Counted from the stretch's first letter, positions 35,089 through 44,270 are shown. The stretch: 64,000 nucleotides of DNA from DATBGO01 sp963695645 (GCA_963695645.1 CAVOHC010000016.1:138186-202185), one strand, 5' to 3'. A program made the numbers and translations. Notes: a model not told the origin generated them from the sequence alone.

Positions 35089-35415
35089 CGCCCAGCCGAG
35101 GATGCGCCGGGCCTTCACGGCGTCACCGTCGTTCGTCCTCGCGCTGGCGCGCTGCGGGCGCTCCACGCTGACCCCCGCTCCGGCTCCAGCGTTGATCGGC
35201 AGCCATCCGGGAAAGCACCAGACCGGCTAACGCGCGCAAAGCGCTGGCGCCCCCGTGATGGGCTAGACAGATCGGCAGACCATGGTGCAGCTGAGCGTCA
35301 TTGGAGCAGCGCTATCACGTAGTCATGGAGGTTATCTGTGGCGCCCCGGTGACCAAGGTCGCCTGGCTCACGCCACGGTCGCACCGCCCGTGGTGGGCGT
35401 TCCCGTGCTTTGCGC

Positions 35416-36261
35416 TCAGGTGACCCGCGCGGTGACCAGGGTCTCCACGTCGTAGGGCCGCAAGCCATCGGTCCGGTCGGCGAAATACCGCTGTTCGAGG
35501 TCTGCACGTGCTGGATGGTCGACGACCTTCAGCCCGCACCGGCTGATCAGCCGCTCGATCTCGATGACCGGCCAGCCGGGCTGCAGCGGCTCGCCAACTG
35601 AGGCCGCGAGCGGGGCGTAGATCCGGATGAACTCTCTGCCGACGCCATCGAGCACCGACTCCTCGGCCCGGTAGGAGAACACCACCTCCGAGCCAGGGGC
35701 AGCCCCCGCAGTCGTACGCAACGTCGACTCGATCGCCTGCGCGGTGAGATAGGGGGCAACGCCGGTCCAGGAGAACAGCGCCGGCTGGCCCCCGTCGAAC
35801 CCGGCCGCGCGCAAAGCGTCCCGAAGAGGCTCGGCCTCGAAATCAACCGGGACGAACACCTGCGAGTCACTGAGCGGAAGCCCGAGGTCCCCGACCCGCT
35901 CCAGCTTCCAGGCCTGGGAGGCAGGGTGATCAACCTCGAACACCCTGACGGAGCGGAGCAGATCCGGGCGCCGCCACGCGAACGAGTCAAGCCCCGCGCC
36001 CAGGATGACGTACTGCGTGAAGGCGCCAGCAGCCAGCCGGTCCTCGGCATACCGGCTGCGGGCGCAGACAAACGCGCGAGACTCGCGAGCGACCTGGCCG
36101 GGGAACAGCGGATCATACTGGTCGTGTAGCTCCTGCCACACCGGGCCGACGAGCACCAAGGCCAGAGCGTCGTCCAGCACCCACGGCGTCGTCGCCTCCA
36201 TGCGAAATAATCCCCGCGACACTGCCGCGAACATCGCCGTCCTGCTCGGTGCGGCCTCCAT
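35416..36261 (-). CDS. TIGR00027-type SAM-dependent methyltransferase
   Basis: A 281-residue class I methyltransferase of the leucine-carboxyl-methyltransferase-like (TIGR00027) family, abundant in actinomycetes. Motifs: SRTAMFAAVSRGLF at the start, the SAM-binding QYVILGAGLDSFAWR (motif I), VFEVDHPASQAWK (motif II acidic residue) and FSWTGVAPYLTAQAIE. The substrate is unknown. ATG 36261 follows GGGAGGGC; the 49-residue upstream extension is not conserved. The gene stands between the two pieces of a disrupted larger gene, all on the minus strand, and so probably came in with the event that broke it. Confidence 0.88.
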   Translation of the reverse strand: MEAAPSRTAMFAAVSRGLFRMEATTPWVLDDALALVLVGPVWQELHDQYDPLFPGQVARESRAFVCARSRYAEDRLAAGAFTQYVILGAGLDSFAWRRPDLLRSVRVFEVDHPASQAWKLERVGDLGLPLSDSQVFVPVDFEAEPLRDALRAAGFDGGQPALFSWTGVAPYLTAQAIESTLRTTAGAAPGSEVVFSYRAEESVLDGVGREFIRIYAPLAASVGEPLQPGWPVIEIERLISRCGLKVVDHPARADLEQRYFADRTDGLRPYDVETLVTARVT

Positions 36262-36429
36262 GTGCCCTCCCTGCGATAATGCGACCACTCCATGCCGGCC
36301 TGGCGCTGCCCGGACTGCGCACTCATATGATGCGCCTGAAGCGCCCGGACTCTCCATAGCCACCCACGACGGCGACTGATGTGATACGCACTCCCTAGAA
36401 ACCGTCAAGCGACACCTGAAGCCGATCTG

Positions 36430-36933
36430 TCAGCGATCACCAGAACCTAGGCACTTCAGGAAGAACGGCCCGAAGTCGTCGTCCACGCAGTAGACGTAGA
36501 ACTGGTTGACCACCCCGGTGCTTTTCACGATCCACGGATAGGACTTGCCGTCGCGATCGCGGCGCTTCTCGGTCCGGAACAGCGGGATCTTCTCCTGCGC
36601 ACGACCGATGAACACCACGCCCTCCGCGGCGGTGAAACCGGCCAGCTGCTCGTGCATGACGTCGTCCTTGCGCTGCTCCTTCGCGAAGTCGACCCACGGG
36701 ATGGCCTCACGCTCGGCGAAGCGGTGCATCGCCGTGGCGAAACGGTCGGTGATGCGCGCCAGCGGGGCCGTCGAGGCGATCGGCAGGCCCAGCTGGCGCT
36801 GCACGTAACCCAGCAGCCCGCCGGCGTGCTGCAACTGCGGGACATAGACATTCAGGTACATCCTGTCGATGCACTCCACCTCGAACACCACGTGATCGGA
36901 CAGCACCTCGGCGACAGTGCGCGGTAGCGTCAT
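36430..36933 (-). pseudogene. 5' fragment of the same roughly 500-residue protein gene
   Basis: The minus strand from ATG 36933 (with CGGAG upstream) reads LPRTVAEVLSDHVVFEVECI, then DRMYLNVYVPQLQHAGGLLG, WVDFAKEQRKDDVM and VVNQFYVYCVDDDFGPFFLK. The family then continues with an aromatic/Cys-rich segment, but here the frame changes into CLGSGDR and stops. So about the first third is kept, the middle third is missing and the last piece lies at 34836-35048. Family function is not known to me. A truncated product of 167 residues could still be made. Confidence 0.65.
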
Positions 36934-37292
36934 GACAAGCTCCGGTCGGACGACTCGGCCCCAAGCGGCCAACTACTGCCATAGGCGGTCCATTACGGGA
37001 CACAGCGTGTCACCGTCTGTCGCCGACCGGAGCCCAATCAGCCAGCCCCGGCCCACAGGCATGGCTCGTCGGGCTGGGGCGAAGCCCCGTTAGTACTACA
37101 GCCCCAGGCCGAGATGCCGCGCGATGTGGCGGCGGCGCGGTTGTTTTCCTGCCCTTTGTGATGACCATGCGCCGCCTGGCCTCGCGGGCCCTACCGGCCA
37201 AGATCATCGATGGGCGTCTTCCGCTCCGGGGCAGCACAGCGTAGCCTCAACCAGTCAAGGGGACACCATCATCGTCCAAAGAGGGGGAAACG
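36934..37292. other. intergenic, promoter region
   Basis: A 359-bp spacer between the start of the truncated gene (left) and the secreted protein gene (right). A hairpin-like GGGGCGAAGCCCC lies near 37076-37088. No coding frame is convincing. Confidence 0.5.
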
Positions 37293-37859
37293 ATGCAACT
37301 CACGCTGAAGCTCGCGGCCGTGGGCGGCGCTGTCGCGCTCGCCCTGGCGGCGGGGGCGCCCGCGCTGGCGAGCAGCCACATTGCGGCCAGCAAGTCCGTC
37401 ACCGGCCCGGAGGACGTCTATGGGGTGGTCCACGGCAAGGCGGCCGTGACCGGCAATAACATCCCGCTGAAGCTCCGGGGCTTGGTGAAGGCCACTGGGG
37501 TCGTCCACCTCAACGGCTCCGGGGCGAAGAAGGGCAAGACCAAGTCGCTCACCAGCTCGGCCGGGATCCTGACGGTACGGATCACCGCCAAGCCGACCAT
37601 GAGGCAGACGGTGAACCTGAAGGCCTGCCACTTCTCGCAGACCGAGGACATCGCCCTATCGGTGGTCGGCAGCAAGAGCACCGGCAAGTTCGCCGGGGAC
37701 TCCGGACCCGGTGCGGTCCAGGTCCACTTCGCCGGGTACGGGCCGAGGTACAAGTCCGGGCCGAAGAAGGGCAAGTGCAACACCAGCCCGAACGCGCCCG
37801 AGCTGGCCAAGGGCGCGGTCGCGTCCTTCCAGCTCGACGCCGTGCTGACGACGCCGTAG
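37293..37859 (+). CDS. secreted protein of unknown function
   Basis: A 188-residue protein with a signal peptide (MQLTLKLAAVGGAVALALAA, predicted cut after ALA at about residue 26). The mature part is beta-rich, Lys/Gly-rich, with two cysteines (LKACHFSQ and KGKCNTSP) that may form a disulfide, and three short GSGAKKGKT / GPKKGKC-type loops. AGAGGGGG precedes the ATG. A hairpin terminator at 37888 follows. No family recognised; it appears to be a small exported or cell-wall protein. Confidence 0.75.
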   Translation: MQLTLKLAAVGGAVALALAAGAPALASSHIAASKSVTGPEDVYGVVHGKAAVTGNNIPLKLRGLVKATGVVHLNGSGAKKGKTKSLTSSAGILTVRITAKPTMRQTVNLKACHFSQTEDIALSVVGSKSTGKFAGDSGPGAVQVHFAGYGPRYKSGPKKGKCNTSPNAPELAKGAVASFQLDAVLTTP

Positions 37860-37887
37860 CGGCCATCGCCTGACAGCCGGTCCAGCA

Positions 37888-37928
37888 GGGCCAGGCTCCC
37901 TCTTGCGCCACGAGAAGGAGCCTGGCCC
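37888..37928 (+). terminator. hairpin after secreted protein gene
   Basis: GGGCCAGGCTCC at 37888-37899 pairs exactly with GGAGCCTGGCCC at 37917-37928; the 17-nt loop can extend the stem with TCT/AGA. It starts 29 bp after the stop codon and is followed by AACC. Confidence 0.82.
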
Positions 37929-38485
37929 AACCATTCCTGCTGACCCCAGGTCCACCAGGCCCCGCTGCATGCATCCATCACTGTCCATCGGCGTACTATG
38001 GCGAACGTGGGATCGTCCCTCGGTTGGTCACTCGGTCGTGGCCGCTCGCCGAGGCGCGGAGGTCATCGCGTGCCAGGTTCATCTTCGGCGCTCCCATCGT
38101 GTTAGCCACCGCCGCCGTCTTTACCGACGATTCGATGGTTGATCCAGTGACTGTTGGTCATGCGGGCCGGGACCAAGGTCATCTCGTAATCGTGCGCGCG
38201 AGCTACATACTGAAAGTGAGAGGCGGCCGTGCATGACGGCTTCGAGCTCGGCCCGGGCCATGCGCGCACCGGGGTAGTGGGGGCGCGGTCATTGTCGCGG
38301 TCGTCTCTCCCGTCGATGCTCTTCGGTCCGGACGGTTGACGTCGGCCAGGATCGGATGTCGTTGGCTCCCCAAGCTAATGATCTTTGACCTGTTTATGAG
38401 GCTCAACCCGCGAGCTCATCACAGGCTTAAGCGCCGGGCATTAGCCAGCCTGAAGGCCTCGCCGCGCGTCCAGACGATCCGTGCC
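37929..38485. other. intergenic, no gene recognised
   Basis: A 557-bp stretch with only short, unconvincing frames and base composition lower in GC than the core genes. It may hold decayed sequence of the accessory region. Confidence 0.45.
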
Positions 38486-38716
38486 TCAGCTCTGGTCGCG
38501 CTTGATATAGAAGCCCTTGCCGCGCACGGCCACGATCAGTCCCTCGTCGGTGAGCGTGGTCAGGGCCCGCTGGGACGTGCGGTGTGAGACTCCGTACTCC
38601 TGGGCCAGGGTCAGGATGCTGGGCACGCGCCCGGTGATGCGGCCGTCCGTGATCATCGTCCGCAGGATGCCCGCTAGTTGCTCGTGCAGGGGCACTGGCG
38701 AATCGTGATCGATCAC
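38486..38716 (-). CDS. mini GntR-type regulator (DNA-binding domain only)
   Basis: A 76-residue protein that is just the GntR winged helix: VPLHEQLAGILRTMITDGRI, then VPSILTLAQEYGVSHRTSQRA as helix-turn-helix and LIVAVRGKGFYI as the wing. There is no ligand-binding domain. Such short GntR proteins are common in actinomycete integrative elements. The GTG start at 38716 overlaps the stop of the 85-residue gene upstream (GTGA), and a 14-bp palindrome covers the start, suggesting self-repression. Confidence 0.8.
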   Translation of the reverse strand: MIDHDSPVPLHEQLAGILRTMITDGRITGRVPSILTLAQEYGVSHRTSQRALTTLTDEGLIVAVRGKGFYIKRDQS

Positions 38717-38717
38717 G
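38704..38717. promoter_or_regulatory. 14-bp palindrome across the mini-GntR start
   Basis: CGTGATCGATCACG (38704-38717) is a perfect palindrome covering the GTG start codon of the mini-GntR gene and the stop of the preceding gene. Its size suits a GntR operator, but it could also be chance, because the codons are constrained. Confidence 0.45.
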
Positions 38718-38970
38718 CATGGCACGATGCCCCCCCGGTGCTTGCGCCTGCATGACAGGGCTTGCCCGTGTAAGCACGGCTGAATTGGCGGCGGACGAAT
38801 CGCCATTCAGTTGGTCGCTCGGTCAGCCAGGCCCGAGCGTCTTGTGGCCGACTGAAGTTTACGACCATACCCACGCGGCGCCGGCAAAACAACAGCACTA
38901 ACACATAGGATCCCTGCCACGCGTCCTCGATATCGCTGAAGGTCTCTGCGCTAGCGGCGAGGGCTGTCAC
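38713..38970 (-). CDS. small hypothetical protein coupled to mini-GntR
   Basis: An 85-residue frame from GTG 38970 reads FSDIEDAWQGSYVLVLLF, then RPQDARAWLTERPTEWRF, and stops at TGA 38713-38715, which shares bases with the GTG of the GntR gene. The stop/start coupling is the main reason to accept it. Codon use is less GC-rich than in core genes. The last 20 residues are Gly/Ser/Cys-rich. No family recognised. Confidence 0.45.
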   Translation of the reverse strand: MTALAASAETFSDIEDAWQGSYVLVLLFCRRRVGMVVNFSRPQDARAWLTERPTEWRFVRRQFSRAYTGKPCHAGASTGGASCHA

Positions 38971-39152
38971 GGTCGCGAGCGGCCGGTAAAGTTCGCTGTG
39001 GCTGCTGCACTTAAATGCTGCACGCCATGATTCACTGGCCCTTCGACATACGAGTTCATTTCGTGCTGGTTGATAAAGCCGACGGTGCTACTCGTTGGCA
39101 TCACGGGTAGGTCAGGTGATCAGGTTGCAAGCAGAAGTGGCTGGCCGATCTG

Positions 39153-39683
39153 GTGGCGTGGGACACTGCGACTGTGGGGTTTAACGAGAGCTTCTGGCTA
39201 GCTACCAGCGCAGCGGCTCCGGTCATCACTCTGGCCGCTGTGGTCGCCTTGCCCGACTCGTCGAAGGCGTCGAACGCGGTCGCTTCCCTTTGGGTGGAGG
39301 CCGAGGTCCGCAACCAAGGGGCCGAGCTGCGCGCGAGGTTGGCCGAGCTTAATGAGGAAGCCAGCCTGTCTGACGTGCTCAAGGCGCTTCACGGCTCCGA
39401 TGCGCCACGACGGAAGACGGACGTCCGTGCGGTCGGCCCGGACGGCGATGTGGTTCGGGCTAAGAAGCTTTACAGGTCGGCGGTGCTGAATCAACAGATA
39501 TCTTTCGGCAACGTGATCATCCAGGCCGGGCTCTTGGCGATGTCCCTTGCGGCCCTCGCGTATCACAGAGACTTGGTATCCCCATGGGTGGCGATTATCC
39601 TAGCGGTAGGTGGCATCCTGCTTCTGGCCTGGACCTTGGTTACGGGAGCCGGTATTCGTGATCAGTGGAAGAAATCGAATTAG
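39153..39683 (+). CDS. membrane protein of unknown function
   Basis: A 176-residue protein from GTG 39153. One hydrophobic segment near the N-terminus (SFWLATSAAAPVITLAAVVA), a charged cytoplasmic-type middle of about 75 residues (coiled-coil-like RNQGAELRARLAELNEE), then two membrane segments near the end (VIIQAGLLAMSLAALAY and PWVAIILAVGGILLLAWTLV). No ribosome site of note. Not in an operon; lies 360 bp before the IS110 element and may be cargo of the accessory region. Confidence 0.6.
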   Translation: MAWDTATVGFNESFWLATSAAAPVITLAAVVALPDSSKASNAVASLWVEAEVRNQGAELRARLAELNEEASLSDVLKALHGSDAPRRKTDVRAVGPDGDVVRAKKLYRSAVLNQQISFGNVIIQAGLLAMSLAALAYHRDLVSPWVAIILAVGGILLLAWTLVTGAGIRDQWKKSN

Positions 39684-40046
39684 ACCCGAGCGACAACTCG
39701 TTGTGGGGTCCCCGAAGTTTTTTCGTTGATAGCTACGGCCTGGGTTTGACGTTTCATCCGGCCCCAACTGCCACAACGGCACAGGGCGCGGTCCGCTCCT
39801 GGCCATCCGTCCGATAGATCCCATGTCCCTGTCGTGACGCCCGCAGATGGGTGAAACTTGGGTGCGCCCCCGCTGACGTCGTTGCGCCTTGGTGCTATGT
39901 GCCTGTCCGATAGATGGACGCTGGAGCCCGCCCGGTAGGTACCCCGGATTGCTGCTGCGAGCGCGTGTTACAGGATCTTGATCTTGTTGCGGGCTCCGCG
40001 GGCGGCGCGCCCGTTCCATTGGCGGGGGGTCAGCAGGGAGGTGGCG
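39684..40046. other. intergenic upstream of IS110 transposase
   Basis: A 363-bp stretch without a gene. The left end of the IS110 element should be here, but IS110 members lack long terminal inverted repeats and I cannot fix the boundary. GGGAGGTGGCG just before 40047 is the transposase ribosome site. Confidence 0.5.
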
Positions 40047-41359
40047 ATGGATATCGTCCATCCGCGCGTGGCCGGGATCGACGTGCATAAGAAGGTGATC
40101 TGGGTCGCGGTCCGGCTGCCGGGCGGCGCGCCGGGTGAGCGCACGGTGACCGTCAAGAGCTTCAAGACGTTCTGGCGGTCGCTGCAGAAGATGGCGGCGT
40201 GGCTGGCGGAGCTCGGCGTTACCGATGCGGCGATGGAGAGCACCGGGTCTACTGGTGGCCGGTCCACCATGCGCTGGCCGGCACCGGGGTGGTCGAGGTG
40301 TGCGTGTGCAACGCGGCGCACATGCGCAACGTCCCGGGCCGGAAAACGGACATCCGGGACTGCCAGTGGATTGCTGAGCTGCGCGAGCACGGATTGCTGC
40401 GGCCCAGTTTCATCCCGGGCCAGCAGGTCGCCGCGCTGCGGGCGCGTACGAGGTACCGCAAGAAGCTGATCGAGCATCGTGCTAGCGAGGGCCAGCGGCT
40501 GTCGAAGGTGCTCGAGGACGCCGGCATCAAGATCGACTCGGTGGCGTCGGAGCTGCTGGGCGTCTCTGGCCGGCAGATGATCGAGGCGCTGATCGGCGGG
40601 GAACGCGATCCGTGGCGGCTGGCGTGCCTGGCCAAAGGCCGGCTGCGGGCCAAGCTCGACGACCTGGAGATGGCCTGTGACGGCCGGTTCACCGCCGGGC
40701 ATGCCCAGCTGTGCCAGCTGCACCTGGACGCCTACGACCGCCTAACGAGCGAGATCACCGTCCTGGACCAGCTGGTCGCCGCGGCCGCCGAGCCGTTCGA
40801 GGCAGTCATCGCGCGCCTGCTGACGATCCCGGGGATCGGGCCGCGCATCGCCCAGGTGATCGTGGCCGAGACCGGCGGTGACATGGCGCGGTTTGCCAGC
40901 AGTTCCCGGCTGGCCGCCTGGGCCGGGCTGGCACCGGGCGACAACGAGTCCGCCGGCAAGCGCAAGAAAGCCGCCGCCCGCAAAGGCAACCCGCACCTGA
41001 AGTCCGCGATGGTCGAAGGGGCCTGGGCTGTCTCCCGCACCGCCAGCCGTCCCGGCGCCCGGTTCCGGCGGCTGGCCTACCGGTTCGGCAGGCTCAACAT
41101 CAAGAAGGCCGCCGTCGCGATCGCCCACACCCTGCTGTGCATCGCCTGGGCGGTCATGAAGAACGACAGCGATTATGCCGAAGCCGGCGCCGACTATTAC
41201 GAGCACCGCGATCAGCGCAACCACGAGCACATGGCCCGCCACCACCAGCAGGCTCTCACCCGGCTGGGCTACCAGGTCACCCTGATCCCGCCCGGTGACG
41301 GCCGCCCGCCGCGCGGCCCCGGAACCGGCGCCCCGTCAGCGCAAGAACCTGCTGCCTGA
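40047..41359 (+). pseudogene. IS110-family transposase with frameshift
   Basis: A complete IS110 transposase (about 437 residues) if one base is added at 40243-40245. Part one has the DEDD residues GIDVHKK and AAMESTG; part two continues VYWWPVHHAL and KTDIRDCQWIAEL, then the C-terminal Transposase_20 domain TIPGIGPRIAQVIVAE and the serine motif SSSRLAAWAGLAPGDN. The expected codons ACC GGG GTC TAC are written ACCGGGTCTAC, so one G of a G-run is missing. The break falls between the catalytic Glu and the Asp pair, so the enzyme is inactive unless the base is an error. Element ends not defined. Confidence 0.9.
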
Positions 41360-42038
41360 GCCGTATCGGAAGTCACCGGCGAGCCTTCACAGCCGGCTCC
41401 GCCGGCGCTGCCGCGCGCCTGGCCGGGACCCAAGTTTCGTTACAGGCGCCAACTCCAGCCGGGGAAGATCAGCCGCAAGGGTGGCCGTAGGCCATCACGT
41501 GTGACGCGCAGCGCTCTTGCGGGTGATCTTGCCCGGCTTCACAACTGGAGCGCCAGGAGGATGGCCCGCTTTGCAGCTCGCGCACCTGGCGCTGATCGTT
41601 GCGGCGCTGAGCCAGTGCCGCGGGCCGCGCGGCCAGCTCGCGCGCCGACGCCGCCGTGGCCCGGAGGGCCTAAGAGCGGCAAGCGGCGCCCAGGCGCGCA
41701 ACGTTCCGCGGGAAGGCCTGCCTGGTGACCGGCGGGAGCTGCGCCGCGTCCGAGTCAGAGTCATCCTCGCGCGACGCTTACCTAGGAGCGATGGCAGCCG
41801 GGGTTCCGGCGCGCGGTAGCGCGCCCTTGAAAACCGTAAGGAAAGTTGTAACAGGATCTGGGCAACGTCTGTTGTCGGCACGGTGATCTTAGGCCATTCC
41901 CGCATGTCGGCGCACTATTGGCGTTTGTCGGCGCTCACGCTGAAGCTCGGCAACATGTGTTTACGAGTCCCACCTGATGGTTGACAGCGCCGCTTGATGC
42001 TTAACATCCGCTGGTGGCGGACCTGGGATCAGAGTGCG
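41360..42038. other. intergenic downstream of IS110
   Basis: A 679-bp region without a convincing gene; frames on both strands around 41495-41905 are Arg/Pro/Ala-rich and look like non-coding high-GC sequence. It probably includes the right end of the IS110 element. Confidence 0.45.
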
Positions 42039-42359
42039 TTATGCAGCGTCGTCCTGGCTGTGCTCAGCAAGGTCGTCGCGGTGCCTTCTCTGGTAGTGCT
42101 GGCGGGCCGCTTGGCGTGTTACACCGAGGCGATTGGCTATGTCTGGCCAGCCGATGCCCACTTCCACCGCGTAATCGATGAGCGCCGCCAGCTCAGCGTC
42201 GAGTTCCTTCTGGTGCTGCCTTGCCCGGGTAATCCGCTCTAGGACCTGGGCCGGGGAGAGGCGGGCTATCCGTTCCGTCGGGCTGGACGGTGCCGCTCGG
42301 GCTCGGTGCCGGTAGCCCGGCTGAACGTATTTGACCTTCCGCTTCCTCGCCCTGCTCAT
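42039..42359 (-). CDS. small helix-turn-helix protein
   Basis: A 106-residue basic protein from ATG 42359: N-terminal basic tail (SRARKRKVKYVQPGYRHR), a helical part (LSPAQVLERITRARQHQKEL) and a C-terminal helix-turn-helix, IGWPDIANRLGVTRQAARQH. It may be a DNA-binding regulator. It is divergent from the toxin-antitoxin genes; the starts are only about 80 bp apart, so it could help regulate them. Family not named. Confidence 0.6.
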   Translation of the reverse strand: MSRARKRKVKYVQPGYRHRARAAPSSPTERIARLSPAQVLERITRARQHQKELDAELAALIDYAVEVGIGWPDIANRLGVTRQAARQHYQRRHRDDLAEHSQDDAA

Positions 42360-42440
42360 GTCTATCAGGATGCAGGCTGGGTCCGACAATCAGCGTTGCC
42401 CGGTGTGCTCTCGGGCCTGATAGACGATATCATCGCTGGT

Positions 42441-42791
42441 ATGGCCTGGGGTGAGGTAGAACTCGAACCCGAGGTCCGGGACTGGCTGGAGGAGCTGGAT
42501 GACCAGCGGTGGGCGCAAGCGATGTTCCACCTGGATCTGCTGGAAGAACGCGGCGTGCTGCTGGGCGAGCCATACACCCGACAGTTGTCGGGGAAACTGC
42601 GGGAGCTTCGGTTCTACTGCGGCGGCGAGCGCATCCGGATCAGCTACTGGATCGCGTCAGGACGGCGGATCATTGCGTTGACCGTCTTCGCCAAGACCAA
42701 GATGCGCGAGACCGCGGAGATTGCCAGGGCCGCCGCGGCGATGGCCCGCTGCCAGGCCGAGGGCCACACTGCTGATGACGAGAAGGGATGA
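42441..42791 (+). CDS. RelE/HigB (Gp49-like) toxin
   Basis: A 116-residue toxin-like protein: LEELDDQRWAQAMFHLDLLE helix pair, then PYTRQLSGKLRELRFYCGGERIRI with the basic/aromatic residues of mRNA-cleaving RelE/HigB folds, and ALTVFAKTKMRETAEIARA at the end. Toxin first, antitoxin second is the HigBA order. It starts at ATG 42441 without a strong ribosome site, as often in such pairs, and its stop overlaps the antitoxin start by ATGA (42788-42791). A GATATC-centred dyad lies just upstream (about 42424-42435) and may be the operator. Confidence 0.88.
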   Translation: MAWGEVELEPEVRDWLEELDDQRWAQAMFHLDLLEERGVLLGEPYTRQLSGKLRELRFYCGGERIRISYWIASGRRIIALTVFAKTKMRETAEIARAAAAMARCQAEGHTADDEKG

Positions 42792-43108
42792 CGATGAGCC
42801 AGGACGCACCACGACGTACCCGCCTCGCTGAAGCCCGTCAGGCCCGCATGGACCGTCCGGAGGTCGCGGCCGCCTATGAACAGACCCGGCTGCGCTACGA
42901 GCTGGCCGAAACGGTCAGGCTGCGTCGCGAGGAACTGGGCTGGTCGCAGCGGCAGCTGGCGGAACGGGCCGGGATGAGCCAGCCCGGCGTCGCCCGGTTC
43001 GAGGCTGGCGGCACCACCCCCACCTTGCCGCTGCTGGAAAGGCTCGCCCAAGCGCTCGGCCTGGCCCTCAACGTCAGCCTCGGCCCGCAACAGCGCCGCT
43101 CGGCGTGA
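42788..43108 (+). CDS. HigA-like XRE antitoxin
   Basis: A 106-residue antitoxin with an XRE helix-turn-helix (LRREELGWSQRQLAERAGMS then QPGVARFEAGGTTPTLPLLE). The N-terminal 40 residues form a charged helix that likely covers the toxin. Coupled by ATGA to the toxin gene. Together they form a type II toxin-antitoxin module in which the antitoxin also represses the promoter. Confidence 0.9.
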   Translation: MTMSQDAPRRTRLAEARQARMDRPEVAAAYEQTRLRYELAETVRLRREELGWSQRQLAERAGMSQPGVARFEAGGTTPTLPLLERLAQALGLALNVSLGPQQRRSA

Positions 43109-43447
43109 CCGCGAATACGGCGTTGTGATTTAGGTCACAGTCTTTCGGGGGCTGGCGGACTACAACGGACAACAACGGCCTCCAGCGGCCTTCCGCGGTT
43201 ATCTCGCCGGAATGTGCTGGACGACCTCGTGACCTGGGCGGCTGCGTCATGGACAGATGTCCGTGACGGCGGCGGGGCTGCGCGGCCGTGTACGCAGTCT
43301 GAACATCCCTTGCGCCTCTTCGGCGCCCGGGGCTTCAGCTAGGTGCCGGGGGTGCCTTAGATGATCAGGTGGGTAGTTCGGTTGGGTGCGTTCAGCGAGG
43401 TTGCGTGCGGTGCGGTCGGAGACGCGGTGGGGGAAACGGTTTGCGGG
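43109..43447. other. intergenic, no gene recognised
   Basis: A 339-bp stretch between the antitoxin gene and the end of the TetR gene. No terminator stem or coding frame stands out. Confidence 0.5.
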
Positions 43448-44218
43448 TCAGGCGCCGCTGGTGTCGATTAGGGCGCCTAGGCCGTCGAGGACGCGCTGCA
43501 GGCCGAAGGTGTAGGCGTGGTCGGGGTTATAGGCCGCGCCGTGAGCGGCGCCCGCGGCGGCGCCGACGCGGGAGGCCGTGGGGTACTTCGTCTGGTCGAA
43601 GACCCGGGTGAGCAGGGGGGCGTTGGCGGCCCACCATTGCTCCTCGCTCATCGCGCTGTCCTGCCGGGCGGCGGTCGCCTCGGCGGCCGAGCGCGCGGCG
43701 GCCTGGACGAAGCCGAGCAGGAAGGTCAGGGCGGCGTCCATCTCGACGTCGTCGAGTCCGAGGCTGGAGAGTGCCTGAAGTTCGTGCTCGTATTTGGCCA
43801 TGAGTCCGGGGCCGAGCGGGGGCCGGGTGGTGGAGACCTCGGCGATCCAGGGATGCAGGGTGAACAGGTCCCGGTTCTCTTGGGCGACGGCGGCCAGGCG
43901 CTCGCGCCAGGGCATGCCGGACAGGTCGCCGCGGGGCATCTGCAGGTAGACCGTGTCGAGCATCAGGTCGAGTAGCTCGGCCTTGCCCGGCACGTAGGTA
44001 TATAGCGACATCGGTACCACGCCGAGGGCGTGGGCGACCGCGCGCATGGTGACTGAGCCCAGGCCGTCGGTGTCCGCGAGGGCGATCGCGGCGGCGGCGA
44101 CCTGCTCGACGCTGAGGCCCTGGCGCGGTCCGCGCCGGGAGTCCGCGGGGCCGGGCTCGCGCCAGAGCAGCCGCAGGGTGCGTGCGGGGTCGCCGGCGCT
44201 GCTGCGTTCGGTGGGCAT
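43448..44218 (-). CDS. TetR/AcrR family regulator with TetR_C domain
   Basis: A 256-residue regulator. DNA-binding part: LSVEQVAAAAIALADTDGLG, VTMRAVAHALGVVPMSLYTY (helix-turn-helix) and YVPGKAELLDLML. The C-terminal domain is of the TetR_C type, usual for regulators of drug exporters or of the adjacent enzyme. It is divergent from the VOC gene and the 96-bp spacer contains an operator-like dyad, so it most likely represses itself and the VOC gene. Confidence 0.92.
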   Translation of the reverse strand: MPTERSSAGDPARTLRLLWREPGPADSRRGPRQGLSVEQVAAAAIALADTDGLGSVTMRAVAHALGVVPMSLYTYVPGKAELLDLMLDTVYLQMPRGDLSGMPWRERLAAVAQENRDLFTLHPWIAEVSTTRPPLGPGLMAKYEHELQALSSLGLDDVEMDAALTFLLGFVQAAARSAAEATAARQDSAMSEEQWWAANAPLLTRVFDQTKYPTASRVGAAAGAAHGAAYNPDHAYTFGLQRVLDGLGALIDTSGA

Positions 44219-44252
44219 GGGAACATTCTCTCGCTGGCTTGCGTTATACGGG

Positions 44253-44270
44253 GTACATTGTACGATGTAC
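44253..44270. promoter_or_regulatory. likely TetR operator between tetR-like and VOC genes
   Basis: GTACATTGTACGATGTAC (44253-44270) is an 18-bp dyad with two mismatched positions next to the centre; it contains three GTAC blocks. It lies 35 bp before the TetR start and 45 bp before the VOC start, with AT-rich bases around it that could be promoter elements. Confidence 0.7.

Noticed and set aside
34804..35166. 120-codon His/Arg-rich minus-strand frame
   Set aside because: The neighbouring frame contains the meaningful IERIPRTHRYRV fragment; this frame is a shadow.
40235..40250. Programmed frameshifting in the IS110 transposase
   Set aside because: IS110 elements use a single frame; the site lacks a slippery heptamer and stem, and the change is the loss of one G from a G-run.
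41495..41905. Overlapping frames on both strands after the IS110 element
   Set aside because: Compositionally biased, no start sites, no recognisable motifs.
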